Shown here piece by piece: positions 1 through 7,835 of a stretch of 22,052 nucleotides of DNA (its first letter is position 1; each line of letters opens with the position of its first letter). Origin of the DNA: Methanobacterium sp. UBA353. Its GTDB lineage: Archaea > Methanobacteriota > Methanobacteria > Methanobacteriales > Methanobacteriaceae. Location of the stretch: positions 1 to 22,052 of the forward strand of contig DALO01000025.1 of NCBI GenBank assembly GCA_002496805.1. Direction: 5' to 3'. Under the pieces are notes generated by a model. The model searched no databases. It had not been told where the DNA came from and was given only the letters and a program-made list of their open reading frames with translations. The translations under genes and the position numbers were made by a program.

Positions 1-55
1 AAATAAAAATTAGATATTAACACTATAAAAAAATTGATATAAATCGTGAATTTTT

Positions 56-99
56 AAAAAATAGAGTTATATGCCAAAATAACCAACAATAACGTTATT
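56..99 (-). terminator. Possible terminator region of the YkgJ-type gene
   Basis: Downstream of the stop codon at 119, the minus strand has a 12-bp perfect palindrome (AATAACGTTATT, 88-99) and then a T6 tract (61 to 56). Oligo-T tracts end transcription in archaea. The palindrome might be incidental. The rest of 1-118 is AT-rich and shows no gene. Confidence 0.3.
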
Positions 100-118
100 A
101 AGGTTGAAATTTAATGTT

Positions 119-766
119 TTATCTGTTTTCTTTTAGTTTCCGTATAGCTTCATCAAACAATATTATTGATTTTTCAAGTACCAGATGAACGGAATAATTG
201 CATAAGTGGCGGAGATTAATGATATTTTTGGCTTTACCATTTGATTCTACCAGCACCAGTGGATAACTGCGACACACTTGTGGTCTTGAATTGTACATGC
301 TGCACCGATTGGTTTCAGGGTCAATGAATTTGCAGGGCTGAATATCTTTGAGTTCATAATGTTCCGGATATAATTTGTTGCGAATAATCTCCTTTTCCAA
401 GCCCGGGTTAAAATTCAGGAGAATGTTCACCTCATCCCGATGTATGAAAATAGATTCCGATTCCCTACAGCATCTCCCACATATGTTACACCATTCTTGA
501 TGTTCTTTGGCAAGTTCATAGTTTGAAGGGCCACCTATTGCATCTAAGCCAAGAATGTCTGCTAGTTCTATAATTTCCTTAAGATCCCGCTTATTAACCC
601 CTAATTTTTTATATTTTTTCACAGATCTTTTCTTTTTCAACCTCTGAAAAACAGTTTTCTCCAGAAGTTCAACCTCTTCTAGAGAATTTTCACCTTCTTC
701 TCTATCCAATGCCTTTTCTCGGAGCTCATTAAATAGTTCACTGTCAATTAGAAGATCTCTTAACAT
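119..766 (-). CDS. YkgJ/UPF0153-type cysteine-cluster protein (putative zinc/iron-binding)
   Basis: This 215-residue soluble protein (219 if the GTG at 778 is used) carries the hallmark of the YkgJ family: CNICGRCC at about residues 97-104 of the longer form, followed by PCKFID, NRCSMYNSRPQVCRSYP and a last Cys near 193. That makes eight regularly placed Cys, as expected for a bound zinc or Fe-S centre. Family members are thought to chelate a metal, but their role is mostly unknown. The N-terminal 90 residues are charged and helical, with a KKKR-rich stretch, and are not typical of the minimal family domain. The ATG at 766 is preferred because a GTGAGTG element lies 5' of it; the GTG at 778 has no Shine-Dalgarno site. 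It follows thiI after a T7 tract, so it may have its own promoter. The family call is firm; the function is not. Confidence 0.82.
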   Translation of the reverse strand: MLRDLLIDSELFNELREKALDREEGENSLEEVELLEKTVFQRLKKKRSVKKYKKLGVNKRDLKEIIELADILGLDAIGGPSNYELAKEHQEWCNICGRCCRESESIFIHRDEVNILLNFNPGLEKEIIRNKLYPEHYELKDIQPCKFIDPETNRCSMYNSRPQVCRSYPLVLVESNGKAKNIINLRHLCNYSVHLVLEKSIILFDEAIRKLKENR

Positions 767-823
767 GATTACACTCACTTCATGGATTATAGATGTATTT
801 ATTCACTTCATCCGACCTATCTT

Positions 824-830
824 AAAAAAA
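824..830 (-). terminator. Oligo-T terminator of thiI
   Basis: A T7 tract on the minus strand begins 5 bases beyond the thiI stop codon. No strong hairpin is needed or seen; oligo-T alone is typical for archaeal termination. Confidence 0.45.
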
Positions 831-834
831 TTAT

Positions 835-1986
835 TCATTTAATTAATTCAAGGCTTGAAATAACATTATCAAATTCTTCATCAGCACCAATATTATCCAG
901 GGCTTCTAACACCAGAGATAACTCGGCATGAGTCTCAGGATACCGTGGAACAGCAGAACAACTGCTGTCTGGAATTATGGAAATTTCGTAAGTTCCAATC
1001 TTTTTGGCAAGTTTTTCAATTTCCACTTTATCCAAACCAATTAATGGACTCAAAACCGGCATTGAAGTGGAATAATGGGTTGCTAAAATGTTGGGCAGTG
1101 TTTGTGATGCTACTTGCCCTAAACTATTACCATCTACAATTGCTAGTGCTTTTTCACTTTTTGCTAACCTTTCAGCTATCTGGTACATTCCACTTTTGCA
1201 TAGGACACAAGTCATCCGATTCGGGGCTTCATCTATACATTTATTCAGGAAATCACCAAAATTCACTTGATAAAGTTTTAATTTCGTGCCTGCAGAATAC
1301 TCTTTAAGTTTTTGGTATATTTTCAGGATTTTCTCATTAGATCCAGATGTGTAAGGATAGGTATTAAAATTAAGAAGCGTGACATTACAACCTCTTTTCA
1401 TCATTAAAAAAGTGGCTACAGGGGAATCAATACCACTGGAAATCAAAGATATAACCCTACCTTGCGTTCCAACAGGTAATCCTCCCAGTCCCTGAATTTT
1501 CTGGTGGAATAGGTAAGTTTCATCTCCTCTCACTTCCACGAATAATTCAAAATCCGGGTCAGAAAGGTCAACTTTCGACCCAGTAATGCCATACACAACC
1601 GAACCACAATATGCTGCCATTTCCTGACTAGTGAAGTCATGTTCACCCACCCTTCTACATCTAATGGCAAATGAATCATCTGAAGAAAAAACACCATTAT
1701 CAACCAACTCTCCAATGTACGATTGGATCAATGTTTTAATCAAATCACAATCAGTCCGAGTCACTGACGCAGGGCTATATGATACAATACCCACAATTTT
1801 TTGCAGAGCTTTAAGTGTTTTTCTCAAGTTACTGGGATAAATGAAAATTCTACCCTGATTTAACTTCACAGGATCATCAATAACTGTTTTAATATTATCA
1901 ATTAGCTTACGCTCAAATTTTCCCCTGATTTTCGGGCTTTTAGTCCCAATTTCCCCGTACCGAACGATTATAAGTTCACCTTGCAT
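835..1986 (-). CDS. thiI: tRNA 4-thiouridine synthetase ThiI, archaeal type
   Basis: ThiI adenylates U8 of tRNA and replaces its oxygen with sulfur to give s4U. The 383-residue product starts with the usual VRYGEIGTKSPKIRGKFE motif, continues through a THUMP RNA-binding domain (about 55-165), and then has the PP-loop ATPase domain, with the ATP motif at about 183-188 reading SSGIDS. There is no C-terminal rhodanese domain. Instead there is a CVLC pair (Cys260, Cys263) and a third Cys at 343 (SSCSAVPRYPETHA). Methanogen ThiI proteins are reported to use such cysteines for an Fe-S cluster and sulfide-based thiolation. The ATG at 1986 has a GGAG site 8 bases upstream and a TATA box about 45 bases upstream. 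The second position of the PP-loop motif is Ser, where SGGxDS is usual. Identification is confident. Confidence 0.95.
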   Translation of the reverse strand: MQGELIIVRYGEIGTKSPKIRGKFERKLIDNIKTVIDDPVKLNQGRIFIYPSNLRKTLKALQKIVGIVSYSPASVTRTDCDLIKTLIQSYIGELVDNGVFSSDDSFAIRCRRVGEHDFTSQEMAAYCGSVVYGITGSKVDLSDPDFELFVEVRGDETYLFHQKIQGLGGLPVGTQGRVISLISSGIDSPVATFLMMKRGCNVTLLNFNTYPYTSGSNEKILKIYQKLKEYSAGTKLKLYQVNFGDFLNKCIDEAPNRMTCVLCKSGMYQIAERLAKSEKALAIVDGNSLGQVASQTLPNILATHYSTSMPVLSPLIGLDKVEIEKLAKKIGTYEISIIPDSSCSAVPRYPETHAELSLVLEALDNIGADEEFDNVISSLELIK

Positions 1987-2027
1987 ATTGATTGCTCCAA
2001 CAAAATAAGAAAAATCTGGGTATACAA

Positions 2028-2035
2028 AATATAAA
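2028..2035 (-). promoter_or_regulatory. Putative TATA box of thiI
   Basis: The minus strand reads TTTATATT at 2035-2028. A start of transcription about 25 bases downstream would leave a leader of about 20 bases holding the GGAG site of thiI. It lies just past the CBS-gene terminator, so thiI is probably an independent transcript. Confidence 0.45.
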
Positions 2036-2045
2036 TTAATGAATT

Positions 2046-2054
2046 AAAAAAAAA
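2046..2054 (-). terminator. Oligo-T terminator after the CBS gene, possible end of the long eha transcript
   Basis: A T9 tract on the minus strand lies 20-28 bases beyond the stop codon of the CBS-domain gene. It is the first clear oligo-T tract on this strand after the eha genes; none is seen in 3467-3635. Confidence 0.5.
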
Positions 2055-2074
2055 CCAAAAATAATTTAAAGAAA

Positions 2075-2710
2075 TTATTTCCTTGCTTTGGCCACTTTCC
2101 TGGCTATGACCAGTTCTCCGATGGCGATTAAACCCACGAAGAATTTTTCTAATCCTCCGGTAGCCCAGATTGCTTCACCAAATGTGGCATCTTTTATTCG
2201 TTTTTCATAGTCCTGGGCAGTGACTCGTTTACCAGTGCGTCTTTGGGTAACAATTGCTGATGCTTCCATTAGTTCATCCCAGCTTACTCCTTTAAGTTCG
2301 TCTTCCATGGCCTTGAAGATCTTGGTGACATTAATTTCATACAAACTGGAAAGTGTTTTAACAATATCCGTTGTACGCACCACACCAACTACTACTTCAT
2401 CATCATCCAATACAGGTATGCTGAGAACTCGGTGTTGGGATGCTTCCAGCACAGCTAACCTGGCCGGATCATTATGATGCACATGTACAATATCCTCCTT
2501 AGCATGCATCAATTCTCCAGCATTTTTTTTACCTTCTCTGAATCCTCTGGCTAAATCCAGGGAGGTAATCCATCCGACGAGTTTTTTATCACCATCCACT
2601 ACCGGTGTGGTGAATTTACGTTTTTCCTCCATTAGAATGGAGATTTCTGCCAAGTCCTGGTCAGGGGATACAACTATAAAATTTTTGTCCATAATTTCCT
2701 TTACTAACAC
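2075..2710 (-). CDS. CBS-domain protein coupled to a polyferredoxin
   Basis: This 211-residue protein has two CBS motifs. The first covers about residues 1-55 (IMDKNFIVVSPDQDL, then TTPVVDGDKKLVGWITSLDL). The second covers about 65-120 (MHAKEDIVHVHHNDPA, then LSIPVLDDDEVVVGVVRTTDI). CBS pairs commonly bind adenine nucleotides and act as energy sensors. The C-terminal 85 residues form a separate, probably helical segment ending in a hydrophobic stretch (about 187-200) and a basic tail; I do not recognise it. The GTG at 2710 is preferred, with GGAG 9 bases upstream. It lies directly after the stop codon of the polyferredoxin gene, so the two are probably co-translated. Regulation of electron flow by nucleotide binding is inference. 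Confidence 0.85.
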   Translation of the reverse strand: MLVKEIMDKNFIVVSPDQDLAEISILMEEKRKFTTPVVDGDKKLVGWITSLDLARGFREGKKNAGELMHAKEDIVHVHHNDPARLAVLEASQHRVLSIPVLDDDEVVVGVVRTTDIVKTLSSLYEINVTKIFKAMEDELKGVSWDELMEASAIVTQRRTGKRVTAQDYEKRIKDATFGEAIWATGGLEKFFVGLIAIGELVIARKVAKARK

Positions 2711-3466
2711 CTACATCATCTCCAGTTTTAGAGCTCCTACCGGGCATTTTCTAGAACAAACTTCGCATAAAATACATTTTTCCGGGTCCAATACCACTTC
2801 GTCCTCTTCCAGTTTAATGGCATCTACCGGGCAGTTTTCCTCACAGACCTGGCACTGTACACAGGTGTCCTGATCTACCAGGAGTTCCTTAGTCTTAATC
2901 ACAGGCCCTAATTCTCTAATTAATTCAATGGAACCTTCAGGGCAGACATTAACACAAGCCCCACATCCAATACAAGCTTCTTTATCAATTTGAGCTATCC
3001 CTCCCTCTGGAACATTTATCGCTCCGGTAGGGCAGAATTTAACGCAAGTTGCACATGAAGCACATTTTTCAGGGTTCACATTGATTTCTTGCATTTGTAA
3101 TTTACGATGAGGCACCTTGATATCTTTAAGATGATATTTCACTTCATCATCGTTCACATGGGCGGTGCTTTCAATGACATGAATACAGTTAACTGGGCAT
3201 GTTTGGGCACATATCTCGCATTTAACACAATTATCCAGTATTCTGGCGGGTTTTGTAGATTTAGAGTCTTCAATGGCATTTACGGGACATTCTTCCACAC
3301 ATAAGTTGCAACGTACACATTCTGGTGCTATGGTGATAATTTTATCATCCATAATACAATTTTCAATTTTCCCACTAAATTTTTCTTGACTTTCTTCTAA
3401 GTCACGAGATTTAAGGGCAACCTCCCCTTCAAACACGTCTTTCTTTTTTTTGAATGTTACATCCAT
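2711..3466 (-). CDS. Polyferredoxin with six [4Fe-4S] motifs
   Basis: This 251-residue soluble protein holds six CxxCxxCxxxCP motifs, starting at about residues 50, 80, 135, 165, 199 and 227 (CVRCNLCVEECP, CVKCEICAQTCP, CASCATCVKFCP, CIGCGACVNVCP, CVQCQVCEENCP, CILCEVCSRKCP). That is 24 cysteines, enough for six [4Fe-4S] clusters. The first 45 residues are charged and cluster-free. Its position downstream of the eha genes suggests it passes low-potential electrons to or from Eha or a soluble partner; the partner is unknown. The ATG at 3466 has GGTG five bases upstream. A possible TATA element (GATATAAAC, near 3524-3532) could drive it independently, but no oligo-T tract separates it from the kinase gene. 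Motifs are clear; the partner is inferred. Confidence 0.9.
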   Translation of the reverse strand: MDVTFKKKKDVFEGEVALKSRDLEESQEKFSGKIENCIMDDKIITIAPECVRCNLCVEECPVNAIEDSKSTKPARILDNCVKCEICAQTCPVNCIHVIESTAHVNDDEVKYHLKDIKVPHRKLQMQEINVNPEKCASCATCVKFCPTGAINVPEGGIAQIDKEACIGCGACVNVCPEGSIELIRELGPVIKTKELLVDQDTCVQCQVCEENCPVDAIKLEEDEVVLDPEKCILCEVCSRKCPVGALKLEMM

Positions 3467-3635
3467 GTTAACACCATTAATTTCCTGCCCAGATCTAAGT
3501 AATTTGTGTGGCTTTTTGTTTATATCTTAAGCATCTTTTATCTTTTTTTAAAGTTTCCCAAATAAAGATTTGATATTTATAATATTAATTATTGTATCTT
3601 ATCTAACATCTGTTAATTCATCAATATCTATTATT

Positions 3636-4547
3636 TTATCTAATCTTATCAACTGCTGATTTTAAAGGAAGACCCGTGGTAGCACCTAATTCCTGCACAC
3701 AACATGATGCAACGAAGTTCCCGATCATAGCTGATTCTTTGATATTTTTTCCTTCAAGAATTCCGTAAATAAATCCAGAGTTGAATGCATCCCCAGCTCC
3801 GGTTGTATCGTGGCAATCTACTTTATAAGCATCAAGAAGGTGTGTTTTAGACCCATCTGTCACTAAACAACCTTTCTTTCCCTGTTTCATGACTAACATT
3901 TTAATTCCATAGTTTAAGATCGTGTTGATCTTTACGTCCAAGTCTTTTAGTGGAGATAATAAAATATCCAACTCCATCTGGTTAATTAGCAAAATATCGG
4001 TTTTGTAAAGTATTTTTTCCAGGGATTTAATGCCTTTAGTTACATATATCATCCCTGGATCCAAGCTAACCATAACCTGGTCCGGAATATTTTCCAGTAA
4101 CGATTCTTGTGCTTTAATAGATTCTCCTACAAATGATGTGAGATGTAGTAATTTGGTATTTAAGGCATATTCCAAGTTTATTTCACGGATATCGATTTTG
4201 TCGTTGACCCCCGGATCAACATATAGTGCCCTATGGCCTTTTCGGTCAACATAGCCGTGAACTGTACCACTCCTTCCCTCGCCGCTTTTTATTATTCCGT
4301 CAGTGTTCACATCTTCGTTACTGAGATTATTGCGAAGTGTTTTTCCTTCCATATCACTACCAATTTTCCCTATCACGCCGGTATCAAGTCCTAATCGGGA
4401 CAGGCCTATGATTGTGTTGGCAGCAGAACCCCCACAACTTTCTGTTAAGTTTTCAATATATCCTTCTTCATCTTTACAGGCAATCTGATTCACTTGGAAT
4501 AGTCTGTCCAGGTTCAACGCTCCAAAACCAATAACATCCAAGGTCAT
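3636..4547 (-). CDS. PfkB-family carbohydrate/nucleoside kinase in the eha operon
   Basis: The 303-residue product belongs to the ribokinase/PfkB fold. It has the N-terminal substrate motif LNLDRLF (11-17), the glycine-rich CGGSAANT (38-45), DPG (163-165), and the signature DTTGAGDAFNSGF (247-259), where GAGD forms the anion hole and Asp253 is the predicted catalytic base. Length is normal. Family members phosphorylate sugars, nucleosides or related alcohols; the substrate cannot be told from sequence. Its ATG overlaps the stop codon of the Ftr paralogue by 4 bp (ATGA), so it is coupled to it. A ribokinase-like gene at this place is also known in other Methanobacteriales next to eha; it may be one of the genes named ehaS or ehaT, but I am not sure of the letter. 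It could act against the HAD-like protein encoded two genes upstream. Confidence 0.87.
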   Translation of the reverse strand: MTLDVIGFGALNLDRLFQVNQIACKDEEGYIENLTESCGGSAANTIIGLSRLGLDTGVIGKIGSDMEGKTLRNNLSNEDVNTDGIIKSGEGRSGTVHGYVDRKGHRALYVDPGVNDKIDIREINLEYALNTKLLHLTSFVGESIKAQESLLENIPDQVMVSLDPGMIYVTKGIKSLEKILYKTDILLINQMELDILLSPLKDLDVKINTILNYGIKMLVMKQGKKGCLVTDGSKTHLLDAYKVDCHDTTGAGDAFNSGFIYGILEGKNIKESAMIGNFVASCCVQELGATTGLPLKSAVDKIR

Positions 4548-5452
4548 GGGAACAACTCTTTTAGATGGATTTTATGATCTCCTAACTTTCCACCATAATT
4601 TCCAGCCGAAATTCCTAGAACATTTTCATTTTCCAACATTACTTCAATCCCTACCTTCATGGCTTTTTTAAGACTTTCCAGATCAAGTCCATTAATAACT
4701 ATTTCAGGTATGTACTCCACGCCTTTGGGAACTCTGGATTCTTTACCAAGTAAATTCTGAAGTGTGGGACAGTAAGGGTGGTTGGTTGTGGGGCCAATCC
4801 ATGGATAATTGGTTTCAGGTTTGGAAGCTGCGGAACAAATGTCAAAAGGAGTAATAACTCCTTCAACAGATTCAATAGCTTTCAATGCTGCTCTACCGCA
4901 TTCTAACACGGATTTTTTGTTGTTGCAATAGTACCAGAAGTTTGCACCCATAATACCTTTCATGTAGCCCAGTTCTCTTTCGATGAGGAAATCAGGTATG
5001 GCAATTGGCACCACAATCATATGTCTCCCATATAATTCTTCTTCCCATTCATATCCATCTCCACAGTGGCCAACATGTTTTAATGTTTTAATGTAACCTG
5101 TAGGATTGATTGATGCATCAAAAATGGATGTGAATGGTTTCACCAGTATATCTTGCCTTATGCGGTAGGAAAGTTCCTTTTCGAATTTTCCTGGATCATC
5201 CTTATCAAACCAAAAATGGATTATCGCCCCTTTACGGCTGTCAGGGGTCTGATTTTCATTTAACCAGCATTCTATACCTCCTTCCACTCGACCAATCACG
5301 GTTCCAGGGGTGGAAGTGGCATCATAAGCTGCTCTTTTTAGGGTTTCCTCATCATCAGCTGTGACAATGACCCTACAGCATATTCCATTAAAAGCCTCAG
5401 CATAGGTATCCTCAATTTTTTCGCAAGAGGGATTTGTTGTTATATCAACCAT
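4544..5452 (-). CDS. Formylmethanofuran:tetrahydromethanopterin formyltransferase paralogue (Ftr-like)
   Basis: The 302-residue protein is colinear with Ftr, the enzyme that moves the formyl group from formylmethanofuran to tetrahydromethanopterin. Visible landmarks are IEDTYAEAFNGI near the N-terminus, HCGDGYEWEEELYGR in the middle, and at the C-terminus the block PEIVINGLDLESLKKAMKVG, then ISAGNYGGKLG and IHLKELFP. It is divergent from housekeeping Ftr as I remember that sequence, with extra Cys residues in the N-terminal half and a different loop in the middle. It resembles the second Ftr copy (FtrII) known beside eha in Methanothermobacter. Start ATG 5452 directly follows the ehaR stop codon; its stop overlaps the kinase start by 4 bp. 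Because Eha feeds ferredoxin to formylmethanofuran dehydrogenase, one step before Ftr, a role as sensor, scaffold or special formyltransferase is plausible. Activity is unproven. Confidence 0.88.
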   Translation of the reverse strand: MVDITTNPSCEKIEDTYAEAFNGICCRVIVTADDEETLKRAAYDATSTPGTVIGRVEGGIECWLNENQTPDSRKGAIIHFWFDKDDPGKFEKELSYRIRQDILVKPFTSIFDASINPTGYIKTLKHVGHCGDGYEWEEELYGRHMIVVPIAIPDFLIERELGYMKGIMGANFWYYCNNKKSVLECGRAALKAIESVEGVITPFDICSAASKPETNYPWIGPTTNHPYCPTLQNLLGKESRVPKGVEYIPEIVINGLDLESLKKAMKVGIEVMLENENVLGISAGNYGGKLGDHKIHLKELFP

Positions 5453-6475
5453 TTATCCTAGGCCTCCTATTGATTCTCCCCTTATTTGTTTACGGAATAA
5501 ACTGCTGTCAATGATCAATTCTTCCAAGTTTTCGGATCTAACTAGTTCTATCCTGGTGTTCGTTTTATCTAGTTCCATTGCTAGTTCCTGTTTAATATCA
5601 AATCTTTCCAATGTTAGTTTGGGATTTTCTCCAAATAAACAGGCAAATTCCAGCACAGCTGCACTGTCATATCGATTGAACAGATCAGTAATTATGGAAG
5701 TTATAAGCGTATTATCAGATATTATAGCTATTGATGACTCTTTCAGTGCATATTCATTACCATTAAATGATATTGCTAGACCATGATTTTTTTTGGCGAA
5801 TCGTAGGGGTTCAACATCGGTTATACTATCACCAACATACATCAAGTTTTGGGGTTTGAAATAATTTTTATTTATAATATCTTGAACTGCCTCTTTTTTT
5901 GCTTCTCCCCCAACTGGTTTAACCTCCTGATACAGGGAACCAATTTCCATCCTAGGAATTTCTTGCCAGAATATGCGTTCTAAGTTCTCAAATTCAGGGT
6001 CTTCCATGATTGATAAATGGAATTCTTTAAGTTTAATTTCATCTTCTTCATTTAAAGGGTGACTTTCCAGATCCAGACGTGTACAGTAACAGTGATCAAA
6101 AGGAAAATGAGTTAAATCACACAGAGCCCGGATATATGGTTCATAGCTAGTGCTGACAATGAAAGAGGGCATGGTTCTATTTACCTTGCCAAGAGTTTCC
6201 ATGGCACCAGGTACCAGCAAAACATTTCTGGATGAAAATTCTTCCATACCCTTATTAGTAGCACCATATGCCTTTAAAAAAGGTAAAATTAGTTTTAAAG
6301 TATCACCAGCATTATATCCTGGTCTTTTTATTTCATCCACCAATATATCATCATACTTGCTAATGATCTGGAAAAATTTTTCACCATCATCTATAAAATG
6401 ACCTGCCAGCTCAAAAGCATTGTCATTTATGGATATCGGCCCTTCACAGTCAGAAACAAAGAATTTATTAGCCAA
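5453..6475 (-). CDS. ehaR: EhaR, HAD-like hydrolase protein of the Eha operon
   Basis: This 340-residue soluble protein has the ordered motifs of the HAD superfamily: motif I VSDCEGP (Asp9 as nucleophile, with Glu11 where a second Asp is usual), motif II VSTS (107-110), a Lys-rich motif III region (GGEAKKE, about 189-195), and motif IV YVGDSITD (213-220). A helical insert lies between about 30 and 90. These features fit a phosphatase-like enzyme, but the DxE variant leaves catalysis uncertain. The start is TTG at 6475, preceded by GGAGG 7 bases upstream; the nearby ATG is out of frame. It lies between ehaQ and the Ftr paralogue. The ehaR name rests on operon position and my memory of the family, so the letter is less sure than the fold. 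Confidence 0.8.
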   Translation of the reverse strand: MANKFFVSDCEGPISINDNAFELAGHFIDDGEKFFQIISKYDDILVDEIKRPGYNAGDTLKLILPFLKAYGATNKGMEEFSSRNVLLVPGAMETLGKVNRTMPSFIVSTSYEPYIRALCDLTHFPFDHCYCTRLDLESHPLNEEDEIKLKEFHLSIMEDPEFENLERIFWQEIPRMEIGSLYQEVKPVGGEAKKEAVQDIINKNYFKPQNLMYVGDSITDVEPLRFAKKNHGLAISFNGNEYALKESSIAIISDNTLITSIITDLFNRYDSAAVLEFACLFGENPKLTLERFDIKQELAMELDKTNTRIELVRSENLEELIIDSSLFRKQIRGESIGGLG

Positions 6476-6527
6476 TTGACATCCTCCATTTGGACCATCG
6501 GATTGCTATTATTATAAAATGAATCTT

Positions 6528-7835
6528 CTATGTATCTTTAGGGCGGAGTTCAACTGCTCTGGTAGGGCATATTCTCTGACATTCTCCACAAAAGATACAT
6601 TTATCGTGATCCACCCTGATTTCGTCATTTTCAAGGGTCATTGCATCTACTGGACATTTATTCACACACACCCCGCATCTTTGACAAGCCAAAGAATCAA
6701 TAATCACTTCTCCTTTTGAAGGGCCAAGAATGTCCTTTCTTTCGAAGATAATACGACCGCCTTCCACATGGAAAGACTCTTCTTTTAGGGTGATGGCCTG
6801 GAAAGGACACGTTTCAACACACTGACCACAATAAACACAATCCTTTCCAATATGAATTGGTGAAGGCATTTCTAGTTCAATGCATTCTACTGGACATTCT
6901 TTCATGCAAGCTCCACAGCCAATACAAGTGTCTTCACTCACCATAATTTCTCGATGAGGTGAAGTAGCCTGAATGATTTCACAAACATCCCCAATATCAA
7001 GTTTATCACCCACAAGTGCTTTGATTTCTGTTTTAACCAGATCTGTAACGTCTTTGGTGAATTCTGGTTCTTCGTTACTGTAACTTACTTCACGAGTGAT
7101 ATCATTTAAAATAGAATTAATCTTGACACTTTCTTGAGATAACTTTTTACTTTCCTTCTCAAGGAGTTCCGAAACAATATCCAAAGTTTTTATATTATTA
7201 TATCTTTCATAGGCTCTTTTACGTGATGAGTATCTGATTGCGGTTGAGGGGCAAGTGTTCATACATTCCTCACACCTTGCACAGTAAGAAGGATTTATGT
7301 ACGGTAATTTACTCATTTTAGCCACATTAATTGCACCCTTAGATGGGCAGACTCTGGTGCAGGTCATACATCCAATGCATTTTTTATCGTTAACCACGAT
7401 GGCCTTTCCTCCAACCACTGAACGAGGGAGAATTTCACCATACTTTATTGCTTCAGTTGGACAAACACGGGAACAATACCCGCAACGAATGCACTTATCT
7501 TCATCGATTTCACAATGAGCCTCTTCTTTACCAGATGAGATAAAATGAATGGCCCCAGTTCGACAAGCATCAACACATGCACCACACTGTCGACATAATT
7601 TGGTGTTAATGTTAGGAACATTCTCTGTCCGGGGTTTAGATAGGGTAGTTTTCATGCTAATAGCATCATACGGACAGGATTTCCTGCAAAGAACGCATCC
7701 AAAACATTTATCATCAATTTCTATATGATTATCAGGTAGGACCTCATGAACAGCATCTACTGGGCAAGCTTTAAGACACGGCCTCTCACTGCAAGAAGCA
7801 CATTTTTCATGGTCAATCTCGTATTCAACTTCCAC
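6528..7835 (-). CDS. ehaQ: EhaQ, polyferredoxin with ten [4Fe-4S] motifs
   Basis: The 435-residue protein carries ten four-cysteine motifs: six in residues 10-210, a cluster-free charged spacer of about 100 residues, then four in the last 135 residues. The first has a four-residue gap (CASCSERPCLKACP), and the third ends in CR instead of CP. Ten clusters match the 10[4Fe-4S] polyferredoxin described for the eha operon. It probably relays electrons between the hydrogenase module and ferredoxin-dependent partners. The GTG at 7835 has no Shine-Dalgarno site, and the frame stays open upstream with 23 plausible codons (..EKLKETKKVYKPLRDV..) up to an ATT at 7904 that sits 9 bases after AGGAG. The true protein may therefore be longer at its N-terminus. 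Function is confident; the start is not. Confidence 0.92.
   Translation of the reverse strand: MEVEYEIDHEKCASCSERPCLKACPVDAVHEVLPDNHIEIDDKCFGCVLCRKSCPYDAISMKTTLSKPRTENVPNINTKLCRQCGACVDACRTGAIHFISSGKEEAHCEIDEDKCIRCGYCSRVCPTEAIKYGEILPRSVVGGKAIVVNDKKCIGCMTCTRVCPSKGAINVAKMSKLPYINPSYCARCEECMNTCPSTAIRYSSRKRAYERYNNIKTLDIVSELLEKESKKLSQESVKINSILNDITREVSYSNEEPEFTKDVTDLVKTEIKALVGDKLDIGDVCEIIQATSPHREIMVSEDTCIGCGACMKECPVECIELEMPSPIHIGKDCVYCGQCVETCPFQAITLKEESFHVEGGRIIFERKDILGPSKGEVIIDSLACQRCGVCVNKCPVDAMTLENDEIRVDHDKCIFCGECQRICPTRAVELRPKDT

Noticed and set aside
945..1307. Plus-strand open frame opposite thiI
   Set aside because: Low-complexity antisense frame of a well-supported gene, without its own ribosome site.
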